DNA of 53,828 nucleotides from Muribaculaceae bacterium (GCA_017555085.1 JAFZHD010000050.1:1-53828), one strand, 5' to 3'; positions 17,901 to 26,638 are shown, counted from the first letter of the stretch. Notes: generated by a model not told the origin, from the letters alone. A program made the numbers and translations.

Positions 17901-19443
17901 CGTTGAAGCCAAGGATGCCGACTTGTGTAACATCATCCCCGTAGCAACAGTTTATCAAGAAGACGAGGCAAGCGCACTCAACTCAAATGCTGCAGGTGTT
18001 TGGGTATATGGCGAAGTGCCCGATTTGGCAAAAGAACCCGAAGCCGATAAAGACGGTGACGGTAAGGCTGACTATGCATACATCTATGTGTATGCTCCCG
18101 CACAGCGTTTTGCTAAATATCGTGTTGACTCTGACGGTTTGTTCCCACCCTCACCCAACCAAGTTGTTATCGCTCCCGACTATGAACGCGAATATGTTGA
18201 TGGCGACCACAATGCCGGCGGCGAATTGTTGAAATATGACGCCGTGGTTGAATGGGAGGCTATCGAAAGCAGTTATAACACTGATGGCACAGGCAACTAC
18301 TTGGTTGAATATTATGAAGTGGCTCTCTGCCACGCCGACGGAACACCCGTTCTTGATACCGAAGGCAATCCCTTGAAACTTGATGTGCCTGTGTATAATG
18401 ATGTAACAGGTCAATCAAGCGAATATGTAGTGCTTGATGACAATGGCAATATCGTTAACTATACTTGCACATTTGCCGATGTTGCGCTTTATGATGCCAA
18501 CGGCGATGCAATCAACTATGTGTCACAAGTAGTGGTTCATTATCGCGGCGTTGACGGCACAGCTGCCGAAGCAAAAACTCAACAGAGTGTCAAGACCGAA
18601 GATAATGACAGCAACGATTATGATGCAGTTGCTCCGAGCGGTACTGTAAACGTGGGTGTTACTCGCGAATGGGCTGACTGGGATGCCGACAAGACCGAAT
18701 CAAAAGACGACGGCTATTGGAATCGCTATACAATCGAGCTCGACCCCACTAATCCCGAATGGGGTAGCGACCAACGTCCCGAACCTATATCGTTCTACAC
18801 TATCGCAGTGTCAAGCACCGATAGCGAAACCAACGATGCTGCCAATGGCAACAAGCAGATTTGCGACTTTTATCTCTATGACCCCGATAGCGATGCAACT
18901 GCCGACGGCGTTCAAAATGTGACTGGTCTCACTCCCGATGCCAACGGTTATGTTCACATCACTGACTGCAAAATTCCCGGTGACTACCAATTCACTCCCG
19001 ATGATGACACCCCCGATGTTTACTGGCATGAAATTGACTATATTGGTGGAACACAGGGTACAGCAGCAGAATTGGAAGACGGCAAGATTAACCCCAGCGA
19101 ATGGACTTATACTATCACAGCCGAATATGCTGCCGGTAACGAACGAATCAGAAAAACTGCTTCGGGCGATTTGGAAGAAGGCGACGGCATCGTGACTGGC
19201 GTTGAGGTAATCGACACTGCTGTATCGTTGAGCGTATATCCCGTTCCTGCAACATCGGCGGTAACTGTTAAATCAAGCGACGCGATTAACACAATCGCCA
19301 TCTACTCGGCAGCCGGTGTTCAAGTTGCCGAAATGGACTGCGATGGCGAAAATGTGGTTGTAGTGTCAATCGACAATCTTGCAGCAGGTAACTACTTCAT
19401 CAAGGTTAACAACCTCAAACCTGTGAAAATAGTGAAAATGTAA
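14917..19443 (+). CDS. Giant secreted protein with type IX secretion C-terminal domain (paralog 1)
   Basis: A 1508-residue exported protein of unknown function. The signal peptide ends after AHA (residue 24). Residues about 30-360 show repeated blade-like strands (FDDSGNYVYHANYG), suggesting a beta-propeller. Fibronectin-III-like segments cover about 367-585 (VTNFTATLV, SYKVEYRY, YEIYRDG). A second propeller-like region follows (VGVDDAGNVFVRG near 710). A calcium-site-like DKDGDGKADYAY lies near 1044 and WADWDAD near 1250. The final 70 residues (LSVYPVPATSAVTVKS to the end) match the Por/T9SS type A sorting domain. It is collinear with the next gene along its whole length. No catalytic motif is recognised; adhesion or glycan/protein binding is a guess. 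Confidence 0.85.
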   Translation: MKHLSTLLMTLVMVFVAAVPKAHAESAYNFSLATNYDWFTNYTNPGTDARQCSLGPNGQIYALSNTAEFATGILGVYRIGQSGGALINTGMATAGWGNAFDDSGNYVYHANYGTNRGGTQKYTSTATCFRHKVLATDGTLTGGAYIDATSINFGRVSWYIDATGNVASGTGYIWTVPSTADPNILALKIVNSAVTQKLSFNVNDAGIDMTGIGVDCQIQFYDTQNATSHKCMLHLRGKGIYDLTLNINTQKITSCKQITDANANSNSLGTHIFTFKDRKFVVRNTRRVGSTGGEKNLCTEFEILDITDSYTNPVSYGVRDPFPNASAGANTGSYIQTSVSGDVAKIYAYAMGNGVACYTFTATAKPTTPTTPVTNFTATLVDDASPSYVGRQNVNLVWAKDASWSIQPTSYKVEYRYTYGSTTTDWKTLGTTSTLPTASSPYVHYDVKYTKSGTSNLATTYQYRVTPIFSTGTGAVSSTPSVSPKFIPITPRWIYIFGEQAYQGLCMTQLYWEYPGYGLKPDSYEIYRDGESITGESRVAAFVKVDYDAKPNTTHNYEITTYYNGLDNSTPARSEVRTATIGARDWSKPKYTVTEIYNFDLDVDHKEFEIEAAAHATNFTVRDCYPQGTFKNGKWYIAQMYDDQVNRNLHDVYSSSYIEGNSWSTYIDECVAKGSVGSILVFDGDAQSQANGKMVGGKKLPIDLRVYQNRGVGVDDAGNVFVRGIAKTTSTKADYSYCHDFEYAMTAGVVCKANADGSYTPYTVDFKGAGIDFAEMSQDTDGPLEGRCDYFSMKGDVFSDEGAYLYVAPSQTKAVYVIKLKASGSTVTATKEGVYFEHGTNQNTTSGTKPYTASIENYAFPVNCEGREGNQFIHNVRSNIFRNLKMDNSGTVQYDEELWTGTGASKVVLSNKPYSYNVSGVEGYATANPNLNVEGRIYDFHSRVNNPGGSTFEFNGELFIVTPISQYSINAGSFYLGRGFRKTISVDPVTGAATRVEAKDADLCNIIPVATVYQEDEASALNSNAAGVWVYGEVPDLAKEPEADKDGDGKADYAYIYVYAPAQRFAKYRVDSDGLFPPSPNQVVIAPDYEREYVDGDHNAGGELLKYDAVVEWEAIESSYNTDGTGNYLVEYYEVALCHADGTPVLDTEGNPLKLDVPVYNDVTGQSSEYVVLDDNGNIVNYTCTFADVALYDANGDAINYVSQVVVHYRGVDGTAAEAKTQQSVKTEDNDSNDYDAVAPSGTVNVGVTREWADWDADKTESKDDGYWNRYTIELDPTNPEWGSDQRPEPISFYTIAVSSTDSETNDAANGNKQICDFYLYDPDSDATADGVQNVTGLTPDANGYVHITDCKIPGDYQFTPDDDTPDVYWHEIDYIGGTQGTAAELEDGKINPSEWTYTITAEYAAGNERIRKTASGDLEEGDGIVTGVEVIDTAVSLSVYPVPATSAVTVKSSDAINTIAIYSAAGVQVAEMDCDGENVVVVSIDNLAAGNYFIKVNNLKPVKIVKM

Positions 19444-19465
19444 TTCTCAGTTATAATGTGACGTT

Positions 19466-19498
19466 AAAGTTCCCGGCCAATCGGTCGGGAACTTTTTT
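19466..19498 (+). terminator. Terminator of giant gene 1
   Basis: Stem AAAGTTCCCGGCC/GGTCGGGAACTTT with loop AATC, followed by further T residues. A nearly identical stem ends the paralog at 24888-24922. Confidence 0.92.
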
Positions 19499-19562
19499 GT
19501 TTGCTAACACTTGGAATTTAGAAACTTGGGTAACCGCGTCGGAGGGTCCTCCTCTGTTTTTC

Positions 19563-19628
19563 ACCCCCTCCGAATTGTGTTCACAATTCTCGTCCCCCTA
19601 TTTTGCAAGCAAAACAGGAGGACACTTG
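19563..19628. repeat. Right arm of palindromic element, copy 2
   Basis: ACCCCCTCCG, the palindrome GAATTGTGTTCACAATTC, CTCGTCCCCCTAT, a different inner hairpin (TTTTGC-AA-GCAAAA), then CAGGAGGACACTTG. Compared with 14277-14340, the flanks are kept while the inner hairpin is replaced by an unrelated one of the same kind. Confidence 0.85.
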
Positions 19629-19639
19629 GTTTGCCTATT

Positions 19640-19735
19640 GGTGTTGATGCAAGTCTCCCCCTGCTATGATAGGGGGAGTGGTTCGGAGAACCGAGGGGGT
19701 CAGATGAAATAATTTTGAAGCAGTGGTATTTTGAT
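19640..19735. repeat. Left arm of palindromic element with variant hairpins
   Basis: GTGTTGATG then CAAGT, an 8-bp stem CTCCCCCT/AGGGGGAG, the P2-type hairpin GGTTC-GGA-GAACC at 19680-19692, GAGGGGGT, and an AT-rich linker with AAATAAT. The layout equals that of repeat A although the stem bases differ. Confidence 0.75.
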
Positions 19736-19871
19736 TTCACCCCCTCCGAACTCGCGAGCTCGTTCTGGTACGGTGAGCCTCGCCATCGTGCACCGGCAAG
19801 CCGACAAGCACTGCTCGCTCACTCGTGAACTAAAGGTTCCCCCTATCCGCTGCGCGGCAGGAGGACACTTG
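19736..19871. repeat. Long repeat B, copy 2
   Basis: 136 bases, about 97 percent identical to 14391-14526. It follows the left arm at 19640-19735 and so completes one composite palindrome. Confidence 0.88.
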
Positions 19872-19896
19872 GTTTGCCACAGGCAAAAGTTACTGG

Positions 19897-20029
19897 TGTT
19901 GATGGCGTCAGCAAGTGCAAATCCTCCTCTGCTTTTTGCGTAGCAAAAAATAGGGGAGGTGGGGCGAAGCCCCGGAGGGGTGGAGTAAAATAATGTCGAA
20001 ACAGCTATGTTTGGCAAACCCCCTCCGAA
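19897..20029. repeat. Long repeat A, copy 2
   Basis: 133 bases, about 97 percent identical to 14156-14288. The right arm that follows (to about 20083) uses GAACTCGCGAGCTCGTTC in place of the GAATTGTG palindrome used after copy 1. Confidence 0.9.
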
Positions 20030-20209
20030 CTCGCGAGCTCGTTCTCGTCCCCCTATTTAGCACGCAAAACAGAGGGACACTTGCTAACGCGATTATTATT
20101 AACACCTTTTGGGTGCTCAATGCTTGTGTTAACAAAGTTATAGTTCAATGAATTTGTCATTAAAATCCATAAAAATCTTATACACTTTAAATTAATGGGT
20201 GCAAAGTCC
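20030..20209. other. End of repeat block and leader-proximal sequence
   Basis: Bases to about 20083 finish the right arm (CTCGTCCCCCTAT, imperfect TTAGCACGCAAAA hairpin, CAGAGGGACACTTG). The rest up to the promoter is AT-rich. An inverted TTAACAC/GTGTTAA pair with a 20-base loop (about 20099-20132) is the only other structure I see; no gene. Confidence 0.5.
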
Positions 20210-20239
20210 TTGCTAATTAGTGAAATATTGCTAATTTTG
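20210..20239 (+). promoter_or_regulatory. Promoter for the second giant T9SS-cargo gene
   Basis: TTG at 20210-20212, 19 bases, then TAATTTTG at 20232-20239. The leader is about 120 bases, like that of the first paralog. Confidence 0.65.
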
Positions 20240-20363
20240 CAAATTGTTTTGATTATATACCCGAATTGTTGATTTATGCGAACATTTATGTGAATATGCA
20301 GATTAACAGCGGGTTATAACAATTGCTTAATATTAACAACTAAACGATAAATTAATTAACATT

Positions 20364-23300
20364 ATGAAAAAACTTTCGGCTCTTACGCTGTTGCTTGTAA
20401 TGGCATTAGCGTGGATTGCTCCAAGAGCAAACGCCCAAGAGTATGACATTACTATGCCAAAACAGTATTCCGATTGGCATAGAATTTTTTCTGATACTTC
20501 TCTTGACGGCTATTATTTGCAGATGGCTGTTATTAATGACCGCGTTTATACGCTTCCCGCTGTAAATGATGGCAGTCAGATGTATGGAACTTATTTTACC
20601 AGAGGTTATTTGTTTGATAAGGGTACTGCTGAAACAGTATTCTCTGGTGGTAGTGGTAGCACTTATGGCAAATTCTATCATGGTGGTAGTTACTATGATG
20701 CTGCACAAACTTCAACAACATATAACTATGCCGGTCCACGTATTGCTGCCGACGACGCAGGTACTCTTTGGACTTCAGGTATTCGTGGTTCTGGTACTCC
20801 AACCGATAATTCATATATTTGGGCAGAATGGCGTTCACAGATGCAGTATTGGACAAAAGACAAATTGCCTGGTAGCGAAGGAGGTGCTGACCGTCAAGGC
20901 CTTGATCTGGGTAGTTACAAACTCTCTGGTCGTGCCGACTTGATGACAGCATACGGTGACTGCTTGGGTTCTACCGGAGGTAGTTTGTGGTTCTGTATTA
21001 ATGCCACTAAAACAATTGAGCGCATTAATATCACAAAAGGTGCGGTAACAGGTAAGACACAGTATACAGCCCCCTCGGCACTTGGCAATTTCAACAGCCG
21101 CTCAACTTGTGACCAATATGCGGCAAACAAAGTGTGCCTTTCGCCTGGTGTGCGCAACACAACTCCAACGCAAGGAAATACAACCAAGATTTACAAAGGC
21201 GTTATCAACGGTTCTTCAATCACATGGACAGACTTGGGCGTAAATGCATGGAGCCCTTGTGCTAAAATCGCAGAGTTCTGCGGTCACGAAATCTTGGTAT
21301 ATGCATCAACTGCAACTGAATTTACCGTTAAGGACTTGACAACAGGTACTATCCTCACACAAAACACTCCTTGGGGTACGGCTAACGCTTCTGGTAGTTC
21401 ATGGGTGCAGTTTGATTTTGATATCGTAGTTGACGGCACAACAGCATATATTTATGTGTTTACTCCTGCCTATGGTGTGGCTCGTTATAGCATTGTTGCT
21501 ACCGAAAAAGAAAATGCCAAGGTTGAAAACCTCAAATTGAATATCTCAGAAAATTCAACATATATCGGTCGTCAAGATGCTACTTTGACTTGGACTTGCT
21601 CTTCTTCAACTGTATCATCATTTAAGATTGAGCGTCGTCGCACTTATGTGGCTGATGCAACTGATGCAGAAACAACTACTTCATGGGTTGACCTTGGTAC
21701 AACTACTGCAAAAACTTTCACTGAAACCAATGTTAAGTGGGTAAGTTCTGACAAGCACGACTTTGTGCCTGTAAAATATGAGTATCGTGTAACTCCTCTT
21801 TATTCATCGGGCGCTTCGGGACAATCTGCATCTGCATCGGGTACTCCCGAGTTTATCCCTGCAACTCCCAAAATCGAGGAAATTCGCAACTATGAAGGAT
21901 ATTGCAAGATTCAGTTGTTCTGGTCTTGGAATGAATATGGTTGCCGTCCTGTTGCTTATGATGTTTATCGCGACGGCCAAGTAGCAACAGTTGACGACGA
22001 AGGTAACAATGTGTCAATCGCAGCGTTTGACTTTGTTGACAAAAACTTGCACGCCGACCAAACGTTCCAATATAAGGTTAAGTCGCTTTATCCCAAAGTT
22101 ACAATCCCCGAAAAATATGCCGACCGCGCATGGAGTAACACTGTATCGGCTGATATTTCGTTCCGCGACTGGTCTAAACCCGAATATGAACTTGAAGAAG
22201 TTTACAATATTCCCATCTCGGATATCGCATCGGTAACTCCCAGTAACTTCTCTAACCCCACTTGCTACAAGCAAGGTTATTTCTTCAACGATACTTGGTA
22301 TATCGCACAGTTGTCAACCAATATCGGTTCATCTTCCGATTTCTCAACTGTGAACAACACTAATCAAGACGGTGGCGTTATCAAATTTGCCGCATATAGC
22401 GAAGCCGATATCAAAAAAGGTTATGTTGACCACTATAAACCATCGGCTCATGGCGACGGAAGTCACCACAATGTAAACTGTGGTGTGGCAGTCGATGCAG
22501 AAGGTACTGTGTTTATTCGTGGTAAGAATGCTAACTGGGTGGCAAACTCAACAACTTCATGGTATGGTAACCGCAACTTTGAGTATAAGATGACCAAAGG
22601 CTTGATTTTCACAAAGAGCCGTAAACAATACACAGTTGACTTTGCCGCAGCTGGCATTGATTTTGGTGTAGGTGGTCAAGACTATAAAAATGGATCAAGT
22701 ACCGTTTATTATTCAGGTGTACCCCAAGGTCGTGTTGACTATTTTGCAATGAGCGGTAAACTTGAAACTGACGGTTATTGCTACCTTTACATCGCTCCCT
22801 CGGGAACTCATGTGGTGTGGAAAATCAAACTCACATTGAGCGGTGAAACAGTTACTCCCTCGATAGTATCGGTTAATCAGCCCCTATATCAATCGGCTAA
22901 TTACAACCAAGAAAACTATGCATATCCCGTTCACTGCGAAGGACGCGAAGACGAGTTTATCTACAACATGCGTTCGGTTGCTCACTTGGCATTCAAAGCC
23001 GACGGTAAAGCAGGTAACAACTCATCAACATTCTCTAACGATGTTACTGTTATCGACCCCGGTACAACAGCAGCCGACGGCGCTCCCAAAGCAACCGGTA
23101 TCGGTATTGTTTACAACACAACATCTCGCGTAAACACTGCCGGTGGTCACACACTCGAATTTAACGGCGAGTTGTTTGTGATTACTCCCCAAGGTCAGTT
23201 CTCAATCAACTCTGGTAACTTCTTTGTAGGTATGGCTGAGCGTCAACGCAAGGCCGATGGCACTGTGCAAACTGCACAAGAAGCAAATATCCTCTCAATT

Positions 23301-24869
23301 ATCCCCGCTGCTCAATGGGCTCAAAACGACAATACCAACTCAACATACTCTGATGCAAACGGTATGTGGTTGCACGCCGAAGTACCCACAATCGAGCACG
23401 AAATGGAAAAACTTGGTAAGAGCCGTTCAGAAATCGACGCCGACAACAACGGTGAGTGTGACTATGCTTACATTTACCTCTATCGTCCCGGTTATCGTTT
23501 CGCTAAATACAAACTCAAACCCTCTTCAACATTCCCTCCCACACAAATCGACCTCGACATCGAGCCTCGCTACACTACTAACGAAGCCGGCGAGAACATC
23601 GACTTGGTTCGCTATGATGCAGTGGCTACTTGGTCACAAGTTGAAAACTATGGTGTTGATGTTGTTGACGGTAACCAATTCTATGAAATTGCTTCTTACA
23701 AGATGTCAATCACTGACTGTGACGGCAATGTGGTTGCAGGTCCCATCAATATCGATGTATTTGATGAAGACGGCGTAAACTCTGATGTTGACGGCGACGG
23801 TGACAACAATGACACTGATCTCCTTGACGAGCTTACTGGCGAAGTTTACACTGTAGGTACTACTCAATATTCTCTCTATAAGACTCGCATCGACGGTTTG
23901 TCATACTACAAATATGTGAACTCTTATGGTTATGACTGTATCTCATTTGTATATGTTCTCCAAGATGTCGCTGCAATGGACGCATCAGGTGCTCCCTGCT
24001 TGTTCACTGCCGATGTTCAAGTTCAATATGTAGGTATTGAAACTTCGGTTAAGGGTCAGGCTCGCAGCAGTTTGGTTACAGAATATAGCAACCAAAACGG
24101 TTATGAACCCGTTGCTCCCGACGGTAGCGTGGTAATCTCTAAATCAGGTCCTAACCGCAACGATAAGATCTGGGCTGACTGGGATGCCGACGGCGTTCGC
24201 TCTGACGATGACGGATACTGGGATCGCTACTATATCAACCTTGATATTGAAGAACCCGTATCACAAGAACCCGTATCATACTACACTATCACAGTGACTG
24301 ACCAAAACGGTGACTCAAAGGTTGTGACTGACATCACTATCTATAACCCCGCGACAGGTAACTATGAACCCGCTCCCGATGGCAAAATCCCCGGTGACTA
24401 TCCTTTTGAAGATGTTCCCGAAGGTACTCCCATCGTGAAATGGACAGTTGATGACTATGTAGGTGGTACAAGCACTCCCGACGGAAGCGCTCACCCCGCT
24501 GACGACGGTGATGTTGACCCCACTGAATGGGTTTACACTATCGGTGCACACTATGCTGCTACTAACGCCAAGATTTCGAAAGATGCCGATACATCGGTTA
24601 ACGGCGAATTTGACACTACTACCGATGTGGAAATTGTAAGTGCTAAATCGGCATTGGTTGTATTCCCCGTTCCTGCTACATCAACAGTAACTGTTAAGTC
24701 GGCTGACGCAATCAACACTATCGCAATCTACTCGGCTGCTGGCGTTAAGGTGGTTGATATGGACTGCGAAGGCGAAAATGTGGTTGTTGTTGCTATCGAC
24801 AACCTCGCAGCAGGTAACTACTTCATCAAGGTTAACAACCTCAAACCTGTGAAAATCGTTAAGTTGTAA
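20364..24869 (+). CDS. Giant secreted protein with type IX secretion C-terminal domain (paralog 2)
   Basis: A 1501-residue exported protein, paralog of the gene before it. The signal peptide ends after ANA (residue 24). It has the same order of parts: propeller-like N-terminal region (AADDAGTLWTSG near 126), FN3-like segments (about 384-600), RDWSKPEYELEEVYN near 602, a second propeller-like region (VAVDAEGTVFIRG near 705), DADNNGECDYAYIYLY near 1024, an acidic DVDGDGDNND segment, WADWDADGVRSDDDGYW near 1270, and a T9SS type A sorting domain in the last 75 residues. The middle regions have diverged while the tail is almost unchanged. The function is unknown; the acidic D-rich motifs suggest calcium binding. 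Confidence 0.85.
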   Translation: MKKLSALTLLLVMALAWIAPRANAQEYDITMPKQYSDWHRIFSDTSLDGYYLQMAVINDRVYTLPAVNDGSQMYGTYFTRGYLFDKGTAETVFSGGSGSTYGKFYHGGSYYDAAQTSTTYNYAGPRIAADDAGTLWTSGIRGSGTPTDNSYIWAEWRSQMQYWTKDKLPGSEGGADRQGLDLGSYKLSGRADLMTAYGDCLGSTGGSLWFCINATKTIERINITKGAVTGKTQYTAPSALGNFNSRSTCDQYAANKVCLSPGVRNTTPTQGNTTKIYKGVINGSSITWTDLGVNAWSPCAKIAEFCGHEILVYASTATEFTVKDLTTGTILTQNTPWGTANASGSSWVQFDFDIVVDGTTAYIYVFTPAYGVARYSIVATEKENAKVENLKLNISENSTYIGRQDATLTWTCSSSTVSSFKIERRRTYVADATDAETTTSWVDLGTTTAKTFTETNVKWVSSDKHDFVPVKYEYRVTPLYSSGASGQSASASGTPEFIPATPKIEEIRNYEGYCKIQLFWSWNEYGCRPVAYDVYRDGQVATVDDEGNNVSIAAFDFVDKNLHADQTFQYKVKSLYPKVTIPEKYADRAWSNTVSADISFRDWSKPEYELEEVYNIPISDIASVTPSNFSNPTCYKQGYFFNDTWYIAQLSTNIGSSSDFSTVNNTNQDGGVIKFAAYSEADIKKGYVDHYKPSAHGDGSHHNVNCGVAVDAEGTVFIRGKNANWVANSTTSWYGNRNFEYKMTKGLIFTKSRKQYTVDFAAAGIDFGVGGQDYKNGSSTVYYSGVPQGRVDYFAMSGKLETDGYCYLYIAPSGTHVVWKIKLTLSGETVTPSIVSVNQPLYQSANYNQENYAYPVHCEGREDEFIYNMRSVAHLAFKADGKAGNNSSTFSNDVTVIDPGTTAADGAPKATGIGIVYNTTSRVNTAGGHTLEFNGELFVITPQGQFSINSGNFFVGMAERQRKADGTVQTAQEANILSIIPAAQWAQNDNTNSTYSDANGMWLHAEVPTIEHEMEKLGKSRSEIDADNNGECDYAYIYLYRPGYRFAKYKLKPSSTFPPTQIDLDIEPRYTTNEAGENIDLVRYDAVATWSQVENYGVDVVDGNQFYEIASYKMSITDCDGNVVAGPINIDVFDEDGVNSDVDGDGDNNDTDLLDELTGEVYTVGTTQYSLYKTRIDGLSYYKYVNSYGYDCISFVYVLQDVAAMDASGAPCLFTADVQVQYVGIETSVKGQARSSLVTEYSNQNGYEPVAPDGSVVISKSGPNRNDKIWADWDADGVRSDDDGYWDRYYINLDIEEPVSQEPVSYYTITVTDQNGDSKVVTDITIYNPATGNYEPAPDGKIPGDYPFEDVPEGTPIVKWTVDDYVGGTSTPDGSAHPADDGDVDPTEWVYTIGAHYAATNAKISKDADTSVNGEFDTTTDVEIVSAKSALVVFPVPATSTVTVKSADAINTIAIYSAAGVKVVDMDCEGENVVVVAIDNLAAGNYFIKVNNLKPVKIVKL

Positions 24870-24887
24870 TAAATACAATATCCCTTG

Positions 24888-24922
24888 AAAGTTCCCGGCC
24901 CACAAGGTCGGGAATTTTTTTT
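24888..24922 (+). terminator. Terminator of giant gene 2
   Basis: Stem AAAGTTCCCGGCC pairs with GGTCGGGAATTTT around loop CACAA and is followed by a T-run. The left half is the same as in the terminator of paralog 1, so the terminator was duplicated with the gene. Confidence 0.9.
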
Positions 24923-24923
24923 G

Positions 24924-24953
24924 TTGAGAATTGAGAGTTTATTGCTATCTTTG
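24924..24953 (+). promoter_or_regulatory. Promoter for the C69 dipeptidase gene
   Basis: TTG at 24924-24926, 19 bases, then TATCTTTG at 24946-24953, about 30 bases before the ATG. Confidence 0.65.
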
Positions 24954-24982
24954 AGGTCTAAATAATAAAATCACTGACAATT

Positions 24983-26629
24983 ATGATAAAACGACTATTT
25001 ATTGCTTTGCTCGCTGTGTGTGGCGGTGTTGCTGCTGCCGATGCATGTACGAGCCTCATTGCCGGTCCTAAGGCTACTGCCGACGGCAGTGTTATGATTA
25101 CTTATGCTGCCGACAGCCACAACCTGTATGGCGAATTGTATAACCAACCTGCTGCCGATTATGCTCCCGGCGCTATGCGCAAGGTGGTGGAGTGGGACAC
25201 CGGCCGCTATTTGGGTGAAATTCCCGAGGTTGCTCACACCTATGCTACTATCGGCAATATGAACGAGCATGGCTTGGCTATTGGCGAAAGTACATGGGGC
25301 GGCCGTCCCGAGTTGGAAGACAAAGAAGGTATGATTGACTATGGCTCGTTGATTTATATCACTCTCCAACGCGCCAAAACCGCTCGCGAGGCTATCAAAA
25401 TCATGACCGACTTGGTGGCTGAATATGGCTATGCAAGTTCGGGCGAGTCATTCTCGATTGCCGACGGCAAAGAGGTGTGGATTATGGAGCTTATTGGTAA
25501 GGGCGGCAAGAGTCGCGGCGCTGTGTGGGTGGCATGCCGTGTTCCCGACGATTGCATTTCGGGTCACGCCAATCACTCTCGCATTCACCGTTTCCCCCTC
25601 AATGATAAGGAAAACTGCATTTATTCGCCCGATGTGATTTCGTTTGCGCGAAGCCAAGGTTACTTTGACGGCAAAGATGAGGAGTTCAGTTTTTCATTGG
25701 CTTATGCGATTGCCGACTGTGGTGCTTTGCGCGGATGCGACGGTCGTGTGTGGGCCTACTTCAACCGTTTCAACAACTCTATGGAGTCGTCATTGCCTTG
25801 GATTTTGGCAGGTGAGGGTGAACCCATGCCTTTGTGGGTGAAGCCCGACAAGAAAGTGTCGGTTCGCGAAATGCAATGGATGATGCGCGACCACTTTGAA
25901 GATACTCCCATGGATATGACTAAAGATGTGGGTGCCGGCCCTTATGGCGTGCCCTATCGTTGGCGTCCCTTGACCTATAAGGTTGACGGCGTAGAATACA
26001 CTCACGAACGCGCTATCGCTACTCAGCAAACAGCATTCTCGTTTGTGGCACAGTTGCGCGACAAAGTCCCCGCTGCCATGAAGGGCGTGTTGTGGTTTGG
26101 CGTTGACGATACCAACACATGTGTTTATGTGCCCGTATATAACTGCGTGACCAAGGCGCCTCATTGCTATGAGGTGGGCAACGGCGATATGTATCACATT
26201 TCGTGGGATGCCGCTTTCTGGGCTCACAACTATGTGGCTAACCAAGCATATAACCGATATTCGCAAATGATTCCCGATATTCGCCGTGTGCAAAACGGCC
26301 TTGAAGATGCTATTGAGGCTGCTGTGAAAGAGGCCGAGAAAAAGGCTCGCAAGATGTCGGATGCCGATGCTCGCACAATGCTTGTTGACCTCACAAATCA
26401 TTGGGCCGAAAAGTCAACACGCGACTTCAAGGCGCTTGGTGACTATTTGCTGGTTAAGTATCTCGACGGTAATGTGAAGAAAGAGAAAGACGGCGAGTTT
26501 GAGTATTCACCTGACGGCATGCCCGTTTACCCCTCGTTTCCCGGCTATGACGAGCGCTATTACCGCTCTATCGTGAAAGATGCAGGCGACCGTCTCAAAG
26601 TGTTCACTCCCGCTATTAACGAGAAATAA
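24983..26629 (+). CDS. Secreted C69-family dipeptidase
   Basis: An Ntn-hydrolase fold peptidase that cleaves dipeptides. The 548-residue precursor has a signal sequence running directly into DACTS. Cys22, exposed once the N-terminal segment is removed, is the expected nucleophile of family C69. Conserved features include the DGSVMITYAADSH segment, NEHGLAIGESTWGG, the GYASSGESFSIADGKEVWIMELIGKG block and ISGHANHSRI. An exported location (periplasm or outer surface) is inferred from the signal sequence. A small secreted protein follows 9 bases later, probably on the same transcript. Peptides from secreted proteolysis are plausible substrates, but this is inference. Confidence 0.92.
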   Translation: MIKRLFIALLAVCGGVAAADACTSLIAGPKATADGSVMITYAADSHNLYGELYNQPAADYAPGAMRKVVEWDTGRYLGEIPEVAHTYATIGNMNEHGLAIGESTWGGRPELEDKEGMIDYGSLIYITLQRAKTAREAIKIMTDLVAEYGYASSGESFSIADGKEVWIMELIGKGGKSRGAVWVACRVPDDCISGHANHSRIHRFPLNDKENCIYSPDVISFARSQGYFDGKDEEFSFSLAYAIADCGALRGCDGRVWAYFNRFNNSMESSLPWILAGEGEPMPLWVKPDKKVSVREMQWMMRDHFEDTPMDMTKDVGAGPYGVPYRWRPLTYKVDGVEYTHERAIATQQTAFSFVAQLRDKVPAAMKGVLWFGVDDTNTCVYVPVYNCVTKAPHCYEVGNGDMYHISWDAAFWAHNYVANQAYNRYSQMIPDIRRVQNGLEDAIEAAVKEAEKKARKMSDADARTMLVDLTNHWAEKSTRDFKALGDYLLVKYLDGNVKKEKDGEFEYSPDGMPVYPSFPGYDERYYRSIVKDAGDRLKVFTPAINEK

Positions 26630-26638
26630 TAGACCGAT

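Noticed and set aside
19700..20135. Minus-strand ORFs of 105 and 75 codons in the second repeat block
   Set aside because: Same reason: they span repeats B and A and are by-products of repeat sequence, not genes.
25790..26401. 203-codon antisense ORF inside the C69 dipeptidase gene
   Set aside because: Shadow of a well-supported gene; no plausible start region or protein family.
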